The notes: generated by a model from the letters alone, not told the origin. A DNA stretch of 54,804 bases from an uncultured Rhodospirillales bacterium (GCA_902825855.1 CADECW010000037.1:1-54804); one strand, 5' to 3'; shown: positions 1-9,007, numbered from the stretch's first letter. Made by a program: numbers and translations.

Positions 1-663
1 CCGGCGCTGCGGCGTAAGCGCTCCCAGCAAGCCTTCGCGGTATCGGTCGGCATGTGACCGCGTAGCGAGCATCAGCTTGTTCTTGCCGGTCGCGACGGGC
101 GACAGCCGCATGCCTCGCGCTTCACGCAGGTAGTGATTGCAGGCCTCATTGACCCCAAGAAATCCCGAGTGCAGAAAGTCGTCAATGACAACGACACCCC
201 CAGCGCCAAGCACGGCTTCGGTCTTGTGGAGATCGTTCAGTACGAGGCTCTTGTAGTGGCCGCCGTCGATATGGGCAAAGCGGACACCCGCAGCGAGACC
301 CGGGATTGACGACAAGTCGAGCTTCAGGCTGTTGCCGGCGATGATCTCCGGCTCCGAAGTGGGCGCCCAGCGAGCCAGGTTTTTGCGGAATACCTCGAGG
401 TCGCCGCGGCCACTGTTGTCGACGTTGTCTTCTTGATGGTCGAACAGATCGAGGAACACGCATCGCTCGGTCGGCCGAGCCATCAATGCAAGAAGGATCG
501 CCGTTCGACCGTGATGCACGCCGATCTCGAATAGTGTTCCGTGAATCTCAAATTGGCGCTGCAAGTCGTTGAGCAGCAGAAAAATCGGAGCGAGTTCACG
601 ATCCATGCCCCAACCCTCGACTTGATCCAGATTGTCGAGATACCGGGCAATCGCATCTGTCAT
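1..663 (-). CDS. class I SAM-dependent methyltransferase (3' end beyond window)
   Basis: The reading frame opens with ATG at 663 and stays open for 221 codons to the window edge, so the C-terminus is missing. The glycine motif FEIGVHHGRTA near residues 39-49 looks like SAM-binding motif I. Later acidic stretches AHIDGGHY and VVVIDDFLHSG resemble the Methyltransf_24/cephalosporin-hydroxylase-like class, which often sits in surface-glycan or secondary-metabolite clusters. The substrate cannot be read from the sequence. The next gene, at 782-1435, is on the same strand after a 118-base gap in which I see no gene. Confidence 0.75.
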   Translation of the reverse strand, partial: MTDAIARYLDNLDQVEGWGMDRELAPIFLLLNDLQRQFEIHGTLFEIGVHHGRTAILLALMARPTERCVFLDLFDHQEDNVDNSGRGDLEVFRKNLARWAPTSEPEIIAGNSLKLDLSSIPGLAAGVRFAHIDGGHYKSLVLNDLHKTEAVLGAGGVVVIDDFLHSGFLGVNEACNHYLREARGMRLSPVATGKNKLMLATRSHADRYREGLLGALTPQRR

Positions 664-781
664 TTGCAATCTCTGTAGTGCGTCCTGCAGGGACCACGCG
701 GAACGGGCCTTGGTGCGGCAGCGTCAATCAGATCAAAGCACAGCCCGCCATCAGTGAGACAAGCCGACAGGGCGACCTCGC

Positions 782-1435
782 TCAAGGCGCACCGCGCTGA
801 TGGCGCCGAGCGACGATCCGCAGATGGTTTCGGAAGTGCGGCCGCATTCGCCCGGTCCATGGCGTATCGGCCGCAGCTTTCCAAGCCTTTGAGTTGGGGA
901 CCTCGGCGGACGCGAGATAGTAGAGCGCGAGGTAGCGCTGCGTGGTCGCGCCGGTCCCACGGTAGCGACGCGCGCACAGCGTTCCCGGAACCGCGCCAAG
1001 CGCCGGAATGTGCTCCGTGTTGTACCACTCGTTGAACTCTTCCTCATGCTCGGGAGCCACGCTCATCGCATTGAGCAGCAACGCGGGCGCAGGTTTCGGA
1101 GCAACGCCAGCACCCCGATCGATAAGCTCGCCTTCGAAGCGCATCTGTATCTTGGTGCGAGCGGTCACACGCTTCGACCAGACGGATAGATTGTCGCCGC
1201 CGCGCGCATGGTTGCCGGCGGCATTGTAGGCCGGGCTCTGGAGCACATCGACATTGTCCAAGTCGTAGACCGCCACCGAGATCTTTTGGTTTTCCACGCC
1301 GATCCAACGCTCGCAGGCGAGAAAGCCGGGTACCCGTAGTCGTTCCGGAATATGCTCAAGATCATACCAGTCGTTGAACTCGTCCTCGGCCATACCGCTG
1401 AAGTCGACTACCGGAACCAGAATACCGTTCGCCAC
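782..1435 (-). CDS. two-domain dimeric alpha/beta-barrel (EthD/ABM-like) protein
   Basis: The frame can start upstream at ATG 1480 or 1459, but GTG at 1435 has a strong GGGGAGG Shine-Dalgarno at 1442-1448 with 6-base spacing, so about 217 residues is the likeliest product. It holds two homologous halves: DEFNDWYDLEHIPERLRVPG early and EEFNEWYNTEHIPALGAVPG late, each followed by a Cys/Arg-rich strand. Ferredoxin-like dimeric barrels with a W-Y-x-x-E-H-I-P signature are typical of EthD-like or DUF4286-like proteins, which act as small-molecule monooxygenases, dehydratases or binding proteins. The duplication suggests a pseudodimer in one chain. Function unknown. Confidence 0.7.
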   Translation of the reverse strand: MANGILVPVVDFSGMAEDEFNDWYDLEHIPERLRVPGFLACERWIGVENQKISVAVYDLDNVDVLQSPAYNAAGNHARGGDNLSVWSKRVTARTKIQMRFEGELIDRGAGVAPKPAPALLLNAMSVAPEHEEEFNEWYNTEHIPALGAVPGTLCARRYRGTGATTQRYLALYYLASAEVPNSKAWKAAADTPWTGRMRPHFRNHLRIVARRHQRGAP

Positions 1436-1627
1436 CACCCGCCTCCCCTTGCGTGTCATGGCAGTATAGTCGTGGTACATCTGACTGCCAGCTTGGTCCG
1501 AATTGGGTCGAGAGCGTCGCGCTCTGCGATGGAGGGCGGTTCAAAGCCGGCGGTGCGCCATCTTCCTCAGATGGTTTTTTCCGTCTACGTTGCGTATCTA
1601 AGGTCAGGAGCGCGCCGGGAAATCGAT

Positions 1628-2590
1628 ATGTCCCTCTACATTCCTGACGAGCTTCTTGGCCACGTACCGAATCCGCGCTTCCAGGCGCGCTACAAGAACT
1701 CGCTCCAGACGATCAACAATGACGGCCTTCGATGCAACGGCGACACGCCGCCACCGGCTGAACCGGCGATCTTGGCTGTCGGCGATTCCTACACTTACGG
1801 CGATGAGGTTGACGATTGGGAAACCTGGCCTGCCTATCTGCAGAAGCTGACCGGCCGTCGCGTACTGAATGGGGGCGTGTCTGGCTACGGCTTTGACCAG
1901 ACCGTGCTGCGCGCCGAGCAGCTCGCCGATAGATTCAACCCCTCCGTCATCGTCGTGAGCTTCATCGAGGACGATCTGAGGCGAACCGAAATGGGGACTT
2001 TGTGGTGGCGCGACAAGCCTTGGTTCGCGATTGAGGGCGGCCAGCTGGTCCACAAGGCGGCCAGCGAGCCCGATTGGGCAAAGCTGCCGCGTCGACTCCA
2101 TTCATGGCTCGGACGATGCTTCCACAAGCTCCCACCTCATTTGAGAACACGCGGACAATGGTTGGAGAACCGGCTTGCCAGCGCCCTTTCACAAGAGCTC
2201 CAGCAATCGCTGGGCTACTACGTCAGGGTGCATCCCGCCGGCGTTGGATTGGAGATCGCACGACAGCTCATCGAGCGGCTGGCGGACCTGCAGCGGAAAC
2301 GCAGTTTTAAGGTAGTCATGATGGCGCAGTATCCGCCGGTGGTTTGGGCTGACCGATCAACGGCCAAGGAACAGCGCCACGCAACACAAGCCATTCTCGA
2401 GCGGGCAGCTGCCTGCGGCCTTGCCACACTGGATACGTATCAGCGACTCGCCACTGAGCCGGCGCCGCTCCGTCTATATGTGAATTCCCACATGAACGCT
2501 CGCGGCAACGCGATGATTGCCAGCCTCTTGGCAGCGTCGCTGCCTACACTGCTCGGCGAGAAAGACGTTCGCGCACCAACGACGATATGA
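1628..2590 (+). CDS. SGNH/GDSL-type hydrolase
   Basis: This 320-residue protein has a block I motif AVGDSYTYGDE with the presumed nucleophile Ser54, a GGVSGYG segment as block II, and NSHMNARGN near the C-terminus as block V. SGNH hydrolases are esterases or acyltransferases, often acting on glycans. The usual block V is D-x-x-H or D-x-H; here the acidic position is Asn, which may weaken the catalytic triad. ATG 1628 is chosen because it follows a purine-rich GGGAAAT and because the longer upstream frame overlaps the divergent gene at 782-1435. No signal peptide is evident, so the site of action is uncertain. Confidence 0.7.
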   Translation: MSLYIPDELLGHVPNPRFQARYKNSLQTINNDGLRCNGDTPPPAEPAILAVGDSYTYGDEVDDWETWPAYLQKLTGRRVLNGGVSGYGFDQTVLRAEQLADRFNPSVIVVSFIEDDLRRTEMGTLWWRDKPWFAIEGGQLVHKAASEPDWAKLPRRLHSWLGRCFHKLPPHLRTRGQWLENRLASALSQELQQSLGYYVRVHPAGVGLEIARQLIERLADLQRKRSFKVVMMAQYPPVVWADRSTAKEQRHATQAILERAAACGLATLDTYQRLATEPAPLRLYVNSHMNARGNAMIASLLAASLPTLLGEKDVRAPTTI

Positions 2591-2827
2591 CTTGGCCTGC
2601 TTCCTACTGAGCAGTTCGGCCATATCCGGTCAGGTCACAAGCGTCGCCCTTTTTGACATGGATGGTCGTCCATCGACTTCCGCAATGCCTCGCTTGCGGG
2701 CAAAATCCATCCGATGATGCATTGAGATATCTGGAGCCGGCTGAATTCAGATACGGTGATCTACGGGCTTCGACCCTCGTTTCGGCGTCCTTTGGCGTAC
2801 GCATACCAGCCTTCGAGTGGCCTTCAA
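2591..2827. other. intergenic region, no gene seen
   Basis: The 305 bases between the SGNH hydrolase stop (2590) and the Rieske oxygenase start (2896) hold no convincing coding frame with a ribosome binding site. The last 70 bases carry the promoter and dyad described separately. No T-tailed hairpin was found behind the hydrolase gene. Confidence 0.5.
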
Positions 2828-2856
2828 TTGCCGGTTTTCCTGGCTTTTGCTACAAT
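2828..2856 (+). promoter_or_regulatory. sigma70 promoter for the Rieske/ABC operon
   Basis: TTGCCG (2828-2833) and TACAAT (2851-2856) are separated by exactly 17 bases, close to the sigma70 consensus. The predicted start lies near 2863, about 33 bases before the oxygenase ATG at 2896. Confidence 0.6.
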
Positions 2857-2864
2857 CGTACGAA

Positions 2865-2881
2865 CGTCCGGTATACGGACG
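2865..2881. promoter_or_regulatory. inverted repeat, probable operator
   Basis: CGTCCG-GTATA-CGGACG is a perfect 6-5-6 inverted repeat starting about 8 bases after the -10 box, over the predicted transcription start. A repressor bound here would block initiation. The IclR-family gene at 8174-8974, at the end of the same gene run, is the obvious candidate ligand-responsive regulator. That pairing is inference. Confidence 0.45.
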
Positions 2882-2895
2882 AATCTGGAGGAAAC

Positions 2896-4230
2896 ATGCT
2901 CACTGCAGCCAACAACGAGATGCTGTCGCGCGTTGGGCCGGGCACGCCCATGGGCAACCTGATGCGGGAGTATTGGACCCCCGCCTGTCTTTCCTCGGAA
3001 CTGAAGGCCGACGGAGAGCCGATGCGGCTGATGCTGCTCGGCGAACAGCTCATCGCCTTCCGCGACACCGACGGCCGCGTCGGCATCATGGAGCATCGCT
3101 GCCCGCACCGCTGCGCCTCGCTGTTCTTCGGACGCAACGAGGAAGGCGGATTGCGCTGCGTCTATCACGGCTGGAAGTTCGACGTCGAAGGCAATTGCGT
3201 CGACATGCCGAACGTGCCGCCGGCACAGGATTTCAAGCATCGCATCAAGGCCAAGTCGTATCGCGTGGTCGAGCGCGCGGGCTTCGTCTGGACCTACATG
3301 GGCAGCCGCAAGGAAGCGCCGCCATTGCCCAACGTCGAAGTGCTGATGCTGCCCGAGGAAGAGCGCATCACCCGCGTGCACATGCGCGAGTGCAACTGGT
3401 TCCAGTCGCTCGAGGGCGACATCGACACGTCGCACTTCGGCTTCCTGCATGTCGGCGGACTGACGATGGACGACGTCTCGCCCGACACGATCCACAAATG
3501 GGGCGTGGGTGATCGCGCGCCGGACTACAAGTCGACCGAGACCGAGTGGGGCACCATGTACGCGGCCTACCGGCCGGCCGAAGCGGGCCAGTACTACTAC
3601 CGCTTCGCCCACTTCATGTTCCCGTTCATCACGCTGACGCCCAACGGCTTCTTCGAGGATCAGGTCGCCTGCACCTTGAACGTGCCGATGGATGACACGC
3701 ACACCATGACCTACAACATCACCTGGAAGGGCAAGACGCGCCCGCTCGAGGTTCTGAAGAACGGCGACTGGATTCCCGGCCTGAAGCCCGATGTCGAATA
3801 CCTGCCGAACACCAATGACTGGTTCGGTCGGTGGCGGCTGGTGGCGCGGCGCGAGAACGACTACCTGATCGACCGTGACATGCAGAAGAACGTCAATTTT
3901 ACCGGCATCCAGGGCATCGGCCGCCAGGATCAGGCGATGATCGAATGCATGGGCGAGATCGTCGATCGCAGCCTGGAACATCTCGCGCCGTCGGACCGCA
4001 TGATCGCCATCACCCGCAGGCGCTGCCTGCAGGCCGCGCAGGAGCTGATGAACGAGAAGAAGGTGCCAGCGACCGTCGACGATCCCGACATCTACCTCGG
4101 CGCGCGCGGCGGCGCGTTCGTGGCGCCGATCGAGCAGGACTGGCTCGACGCCTATGCCGAGAAGCTGCAGACGGCCAAGAGCCCGCTGGGCCTGCTGAAC
4201 CGGAACCGGCTCCCGCTCGCGGCCGAGTAG
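2896..4230 (+). CDS. Rieske non-heme iron oxygenase, alpha subunit (phthalate 4,5-dioxygenase-like)
   Basis: The 444-residue product has an N-terminal Rieske [2Fe-2S] site Cys69-x-His71 ... Cys88-x2-His91. Its catalytic domain contains GDIDTSHFGFLH (Asp175/Asp177, His180, His185), and GRQDQAMIE supplies the likely third iron ligand Asp345. These features and the length match phthalate 4,5-dioxygenase/LigXa-type oxygenases, which hydroxylate or demethylate aromatic acids with electrons from a separate reductase. No reductase or ferredoxin gene is adjacent, so electrons must come from elsewhere. ATG 2896 follows GGAGGAAAC. It is the first gene of a run with an ABC importer and an IclR regulator, suggesting uptake and attack of an aromatic or related organic substrate. 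Confidence 0.9.
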   Translation: MLTAANNEMLSRVGPGTPMGNLMREYWTPACLSSELKADGEPMRLMLLGEQLIAFRDTDGRVGIMEHRCPHRCASLFFGRNEEGGLRCVYHGWKFDVEGNCVDMPNVPPAQDFKHRIKAKSYRVVERAGFVWTYMGSRKEAPPLPNVEVLMLPEEERITRVHMRECNWFQSLEGDIDTSHFGFLHVGGLTMDDVSPDTIHKWGVGDRAPDYKSTETEWGTMYAAYRPAEAGQYYYRFAHFMFPFITLTPNGFFEDQVACTLNVPMDDTHTMTYNITWKGKTRPLEVLKNGDWIPGLKPDVEYLPNTNDWFGRWRLVARRENDYLIDRDMQKNVNFTGIQGIGRQDQAMIECMGEIVDRSLEHLAPSDRMIAITRRRCLQAAQELMNEKKVPATVDDPDIYLGARGGAFVAPIEQDWLDAYAEKLQTAKSPLGLLNRNRLPLAAE

Positions 4231-4308
4231 CGCGCGACAAGGCTGCACCGAGACAGCCATCGCATTGCCTGAAGCGCCAGAAGCGCTTCGGCGGGAGGAG
4301 GCACGAGG

Positions 4309-6039
4309 ATGGTGACCGTTGCCGCCCCCTTGGGCGAGCGCAGTGCGGCAGCCGGCGGCCTGTGGCGCTGGGGTCGGCCGGCCGGTATCGCCGCGCTGAT
4401 CGCGATTCTCTGCTTCCTGTCGCTCTATCCGATGCTGATGCTGCTCTACGGCAGCCTGCATTCGACGCCGCCGGGCATCGCCGGCGAGTTCAACCTGAAC
4501 GGCTACGTCAGCATCGCCACGCCTGAGAACCTGGTGGTGCTGCTCAACACCGTCGGCATCTCCCTGGTCAAGACCGTGCTGGCGCTGGCGCTGGCCGTGC
4601 TGCTGGCCTGGATCGTGGCTCGCACCGACACGCCGGGCCGCGGCGTGCTGGAAGTGCTGATAACGCTGCCGTTCTTCATCCCGCCGATCCTGACGGCAAC
4701 CGCCTGGGCGATGCTGGGCAACGCCCAGGTCGGCACCATCAACCTCGCCTGGCGCTGGCTCACGGGCACCGACAGCACGCTGGTCGACGTCTACTCCTAT
4801 GGCGGCGTCATCTGGCACATGATGCAGTACTCGACGCCGTTCATCTTCCTTTTCGTCGTCGACGCCTTCCGCGCCATGGATCCCGCGCTCGAAGAATCGA
4901 GCCGCATGTCGGGCGCCACGCGCTGGCAGACCTTCTGGCGTGTCACCTTCGCGCTGATGCTGCCGGTCACCACCAGCGCCTTCATCCTGAGCTTCATTCG
5001 CGGCATCGAATCGTTCGAATCGGCGGTGTTCTTCGGCGTGCCCGTCGGCATCGAGGTGATCACCACCACGATCTACAATTCGATCACCCAGCGCGCCCAG
5101 CCCGATTACCAGTCGGCGACGGCGCTTTCGTTCGCTGCCCTCGCCCTGATGTTCCTGCTGCTGGTGATGCAGAGCCGGCTGCTGCGCGGCCGCAGCTTCA
5201 CCACGGTGACCGGCAAGGGCTATTCGCCCAACATCACGCGGCTCGGGCGGCTGCGCTGGCTCACCTTCGGCATCTGCATCCTGTTCTTCGCCCTCACCGT
5301 GGCACTGCCGATCGGCCAGCTGCTGCTCAGCTCCTTTTTCAAGTTCTTCGGCTTCTACGAGGCCGACATGCTGACCTTCGACCACTATCGCAGCGTCTGG
5401 GAAAATTCGAGCTTCTGGCGCGCCTTCGGCAACACCATGCTGCTGGGCGTGGCCGGCGCCACGGCGACCATGACGCTGGGCGGTATCGTCGCCTACGTCA
5501 CGACGCGCACGCGCTGGCGCGGCCGCCGACTGATCGACCTTCTGGCCTGGCTGCCCTGGATGATGCCCGGAATGGTCCTCGGCATCGGCTTCCTGTGGGG
5601 CTTCGCCGTCCTGCCGCACGCCATCCCGATCTACGGCACGTTGTGGGCACTGCTGCTCGCCTATATCGCGCTCGGCACGCCGGTCGCGGTGCGCGTGACC
5701 TCCGCCGCCTATCAGCAGATCGCCAACGACATCGAGGAATGCAGCCGCGTGCACGGTGCCGGCTGGTGGCAGACGCTGGGCCGCATCCTGATCGCGCTGG
5801 CCTGGCCCGCTTTCGCCGTCGGCTGGGTGCTGATCTTCTTCGGCATCATGCGCGAGCTCAGCGCCTCGATCCTGCTCTATGCCCCCGGCACCGAGGTGCT
5901 GTCGGTGGTCATGCTGAAGATGTGGGTGAGCGGCAAGCCCGAGGAAGTGAGCGTCATCGGGTTGGTGATGCTGGTGCTGGTCCTGCTGTTCCGCTGGGTC
6001 CAACTGAAATTCATCAAGAAGCGTATCAGCACGTTGTGA
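4309..6039 (+). CDS. ABC transporter permease, fused two-domain Fe3+-type
   Basis: The 576-residue membrane protein carries two BPD_transp_1 permease halves in one chain, as in FbpB/AfuB-type importers. Each half has an EAA loop for ATPase docking: EESSRMSGATRWQTFWRV in the first and EECSRVHGAGWWQTLGRI in the second. About twelve hydrophobic segments are visible. The start ATG 4309 follows GGGAGGAGGCACGAGG. It is followed 17 bases later by the binding-protein gene and then by the ATPase gene, giving a complete importer. Family annotation usually says iron(III), but the operon context favours an organic substrate. Confidence 0.9.
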   Translation: MVTVAAPLGERSAAAGGLWRWGRPAGIAALIAILCFLSLYPMLMLLYGSLHSTPPGIAGEFNLNGYVSIATPENLVVLLNTVGISLVKTVLALALAVLLAWIVARTDTPGRGVLEVLITLPFFIPPILTATAWAMLGNAQVGTINLAWRWLTGTDSTLVDVYSYGGVIWHMMQYSTPFIFLFVVDAFRAMDPALEESSRMSGATRWQTFWRVTFALMLPVTTSAFILSFIRGIESFESAVFFGVPVGIEVITTTIYNSITQRAQPDYQSATALSFAALALMFLLLVMQSRLLRGRSFTTVTGKGYSPNITRLGRLRWLTFGICILFFALTVALPIGQLLLSSFFKFFGFYEADMLTFDHYRSVWENSSFWRAFGNTMLLGVAGATATMTLGGIVAYVTTRTRWRGRRLIDLLAWLPWMMPGMVLGIGFLWGFAVLPHAIPIYGTLWALLLAYIALGTPVAVRVTSAAYQQIANDIEECSRVHGAGWWQTLGRILIALAWPAFAVGWVLIFFGIMRELSASILLYAPGTEVLSVVMLKMWVSGKPEEVSVIGLVMLVLVLLFRWVQLKFIKKRISTL

Positions 6040-6056
6040 CTGGGAGGGATGGTTCC

Positions 6057-7061
6057 ATGTTGAGGAGAAGCGTTCTCGGTCTTCTGGCCGCCGGCACTGC
6101 CATCGATCCCGCCTGGGCGCAGGACGACTGGGCGAAGACCGTCGAGGCCGCCAGGAAGGAAGGCAAGCTCGTCGTCTATACCGCCTCGATCGGCTCGCCG
6201 TCGCTGAAGGCGGTGATCAAGGCTTTCGAGCAGAAATACGGCATCTCGGTCGAGCTTCTGGAGGCGCGCGCCAGCGAGGTCCGCGAGCGGGTGCGGGTCG
6301 AGCAGTCAGCCGGCCGCTTCCTGGGCGACATTCATCACAACGGCAGCACGACGACCTGGCTGATGACGCGTGACGGCAACTTCCAGCCGCACGGCCCGGT
6401 TCCCAATATCAAGAACATCATCCCGCCCTACGAGGCCGACGACATCCGCGTACCGGCGGAGGTCATCAGCTACGGCCTGATGATCAACCGCAACTTGGTG
6501 AAGCCCGCCGACGAACCCAAGAGCTGGAAGGACATCCTCGACCCGAAATGGACGGGCAAGATCCTGTCGGACGACTACCGCGCCCTGGGTGGCGGCGCCG
6601 TCTTCTTTGTGGTGATGCACGACACCTTCGGCAAGGAATTCCTCGAGAAGCTCGCCACCCAGAAGCCGGTCTTCTCGCGTGACATCCAGAACAGCGAACG
6701 GCGCGTGGCGCGTGGCGAGTACCCGCTCTACCTGCCCTTCTCGCTGCAGGACTACAACACGCTGAAAGGTCTTCCGGTGAAGCCGATCATGCCCGTCGAG
6801 GGACGTCCTTATGTCCGCTTCGACCTCGCGGTGCTGAAGAATGCGCCGCGTCCCAATGCGGCGCGCCTGTTCATGAATTTCTACCTCGAGCCCGAGCAGC
6901 AGATCATCTACGCCAACGCCGGCTACAATCCCGTGGTGAAGGGCGTGGTCGAGAAGACCATCGAGGAGATCCGCGTCCTCTTGGCGACGAAGGCACTGGG
7001 CACCACCGTACCCGAGCGACAGGACGCCATGCTCGAGCTCGCCAAGCAGATCTTCAAGTAG
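6057..7061 (+). CDS. periplasmic solute-binding protein of the ABC importer
   Basis: This 334-residue protein starts at ATG 6057 behind GGGAGGG. A signal peptide is evident (basic MLRR, hydrophobic VLGLLAAG, probable cleavage AWA|QDD after residue 21). The mature part resembles AfuA/FbpA-like family 1 binding proteins (EGKLVVYTAS at the N-terminus, SWKDILDPKWTGK in the middle). The adjacent Tyr-Tyr pair that binds ferric iron in FbpA-type proteins is not seen; nearby tyrosines are isolated (GEYPLY, LQDYN, AGYNPVV). This argues against iron as ligand. The stop is one base before the ATPase ATG. Confidence 0.88.
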   Translation: MLRRSVLGLLAAGTAIDPAWAQDDWAKTVEAARKEGKLVVYTASIGSPSLKAVIKAFEQKYGISVELLEARASEVRERVRVEQSAGRFLGDIHHNGSTTTWLMTRDGNFQPHGPVPNIKNIIPPYEADDIRVPAEVISYGLMINRNLVKPADEPKSWKDILDPKWTGKILSDDYRALGGGAVFFVVMHDTFGKEFLEKLATQKPVFSRDIQNSERRVARGEYPLYLPFSLQDYNTLKGLPVKPIMPVEGRPYVRFDLAVLKNAPRPNAARLFMNFYLEPEQQIIYANAGYNPVVKGVVEKTIEEIRVLLATKALGTTVPERQDAMLELAKQIFK

Positions 7062-7062
7062 G

Positions 7063-8151
7063 ATGCCAAGCGTCTCCCTGCACGAGGTCGGCCGGCACTT
7101 CGCCGAGGTCAAGGCGGTCGACGGCATCGACCTCTCGATCGAGCACGGCGAGTTCGTGACCCTGCTGGGGCCATCCGGCTGCGGCAAGACCACGACCCTG
7201 CGCATGGTGGCGGGGCTGGAGCGCAACGACACCGGCTCGATCGTGATCGGCGGCCGCGTCGTGAGCGACGCGCCGGCCGGGCTGTTCGTGCCGCCCGACC
7301 TGCGCAAGCTCGGCATGGTGTTCCAGTCCTATGCGATCTGGCCGCACATGACGGTGTTCGACAACGTTGCCTATCCCTTGAGCGTCCGCCACGTCGCTAG
7401 GCCCGAGATCAAGCAGCGTGTCACGGCGGCCCTGCGTCTGGTCGAGATGGACCGCTTCGCCGACCGGCCGGCGCCGGCTCTGTCGGGCGGCCAGCAGCAG
7501 CGCGTGGCGATCGCGCGCGCACTCGTGTTCGAGCCCGAGGTGCTGCTGCTCGACGAGCCGCTCAGCAACCTCGATGCCCGCCTGCGCGCCCAGATGGGCG
7601 ACGAGTTCCGCGCCCTGCAGCGGCGGCTGAAGATCACGACGCTTTACGTCACCCATGACCAGGAGGAGGCGATGGCGCTGTCCGATCGCGTCGTGGTCAT
7701 GCAACGCGGTCGGATCCTGCAGGAGGGCGCGCCTGAAGCCGTCTACCGAAAACCGGCGAGCCGGGAGGTCGCGGCCTTCTTCGGCACGCCGAATTTCATC
7801 GAGACGACCGTCGCTGCCTGCCGTCCGGCCGACGAGGGCGATTGGCTGGTGACCATCGAGGGCGGCCACTGCCGCTCCGGCAAGGCTTTCAAGCCGGGCG
7901 ACGCCGTGTCGGTGATGGTGCGACCGGAGGACGTCACGCTAGCGCCTGCCGACACGCCGGCGACCAGCGGCCACCTCACCTGGCCGGGCAAGGTCGTCGA
8001 CGGCGTGTTCCGAGGCCCTCGGCGCTCGCTCACGGTCGAGACGGCAGGCCGCAGGTTCAACGTCGAATGCGCCTCCACGCGGGCCGCCGCGGTCGGCGAC
8101 ACCGTTACGCTGCTGGTCGACGCAGACAATGCGTGGGCGCTAAAAGCCTGA
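7063..8151 (+). CDS. ABC transporter ATP-binding protein (PotA/FbpC-like)
   Basis: The 362-residue ATPase has Walker A GPSGCGKTT (residues 36-44), a Q-loop in MVFQSY, signature LSGGQQQR (140-147), Walker B LLLDEP (161-166), D-loop SNLDA and switch His198 in THDQ. A C-terminal extension of about 120 residues is a TOBE-type regulatory/substrate domain. ATG 7063 begins one base after the binding-protein stop, so translation is probably coupled. It energises the permease encoded at 4309-6039. Confidence 0.92.
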   Translation: MPSVSLHEVGRHFAEVKAVDGIDLSIEHGEFVTLLGPSGCGKTTTLRMVAGLERNDTGSIVIGGRVVSDAPAGLFVPPDLRKLGMVFQSYAIWPHMTVFDNVAYPLSVRHVARPEIKQRVTAALRLVEMDRFADRPAPALSGGQQQRVAIARALVFEPEVLLLDEPLSNLDARLRAQMGDEFRALQRRLKITTLYVTHDQEEAMALSDRVVVMQRGRILQEGAPEAVYRKPASREVAAFFGTPNFIETTVAACRPADEGDWLVTIEGGHCRSGKAFKPGDAVSVMVRPEDVTLAPADTPATSGHLTWPGKVVDGVFRGPRRSLTVETAGRRFNVECASTRAAAVGDTVTLLVDADNAWALKA

Positions 8152-8173
8152 CCGCGAAGTCGGGAGTGTATGC

Positions 8174-8974
8174 ATGGCGCGATTGCGGGCAGAGGATGCG
8201 GAGAAGCGGGCAGCGAGCGGGTACGGCCCGGACTTCCTCGAAGCCTTTGCGCGTGGGCTGCGCGTCATCGGTGCGTTCGGGCGCGAGAAAAAGCACATGA
8301 CCCTGAGCGACATGGCGCGCGCCACCGGCCTGCCCAAGCCGAGCGTGCGGCGCGCCCTCTACACGCTCACCTGCCTCGGCCTGGCGGAGAATGACGGCCG
8401 CAGTTTCCGGCTGACGCCGCGCATCATGGAACTGGCCTCGGCCTATCTCGGCTCGAACATGGTCTCGACCGTCGTCCAGCCAGCCTGCGAGCGCATCGGT
8501 GACCGCATCGAGCAGTCGTGCTTCGCCGCCGTGCTCGACGGCTACGACATCGTCATGATCGCCCACTCGCTGCACGGCCGGCCCGACGTGCTGGCGCCGA
8601 CCATCGGCCTGCGCCGTCCCGCCTTCAACACCGCGGCCGGTCGCGCCATCCTCAGCCAGCTTCCTGGCGAGGTGCTCGACGGCTGGCTGGACAGGCTCGA
8701 GCCCAAGGTGATGACCGACTTCACCATCACCGACAAGAAGGCCCTGCGCGCCGAGATCCTGCAGGTGCGCAGGCAAGGCTATGCCATCACCGCCCAGGAG
8801 ATGCGCCGCGGCTACCACGCGGTGGCGGTGCCGCTCAGGCGCTACGACGGCGCCACGATCGCCGCGGTCTGCGTGGCGGCCTGGGTCGAGGATTCGGCAG
8901 TGGGCTCGTTTGCGGAGAAGTATCTCTCCCCTCTCAAGGAAGAGGTCGAGGCGCTGCAGCCGCAGCTTTTGTAA
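8174..8974 (+). CDS. IclR-family transcriptional regulator
   Basis: The 266-residue protein has an N-terminal winged helix-turn-helix (about residues 20-85; MTLSDMARATGLPKPSVRR is the recognition region) and a C-terminal IclR effector domain (GRPDVLAPTIGLRRPAFNTAAGRAIL, then QGYAITAQEM). It belongs to the PcaR/PobR/CatR-like branch that senses aromatic intermediates. It lies 22 bases after the ATPase gene on the same strand, so it probably belongs to the transcription unit and may control the dyad at 2865-2881. Confidence 0.9.
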   Translation: MARLRAEDAEKRAASGYGPDFLEAFARGLRVIGAFGREKKHMTLSDMARATGLPKPSVRRALYTLTCLGLAENDGRSFRLTPRIMELASAYLGSNMVSTVVQPACERIGDRIEQSCFAAVLDGYDIVMIAHSLHGRPDVLAPTIGLRRPAFNTAAGRAILSQLPGEVLDGWLDRLEPKVMTDFTITDKKALRAEILQVRRQGYAITAQEMRRGYHAVAVPLRRYDGATIAAVCVAAWVEDSAVGSFAEKYLSPLKEEVEALQPQLL

Positions 8975-9007
8975 GTCTGATGCCCTGGGCGTCGCGAGAA
9001 AGGAAAA

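Noticed and set aside
2824..6003. A very long minus-strand open frame of over 1000 codons opposite the Rieske and permease genes
   Set aside because: Its product is a low-complexity His/Gln/Asp/Ala mixture without motifs, as expected from the complement of GC-rich codons; the plus-strand genes have clear catalytic motifs and ribosome binding sites.
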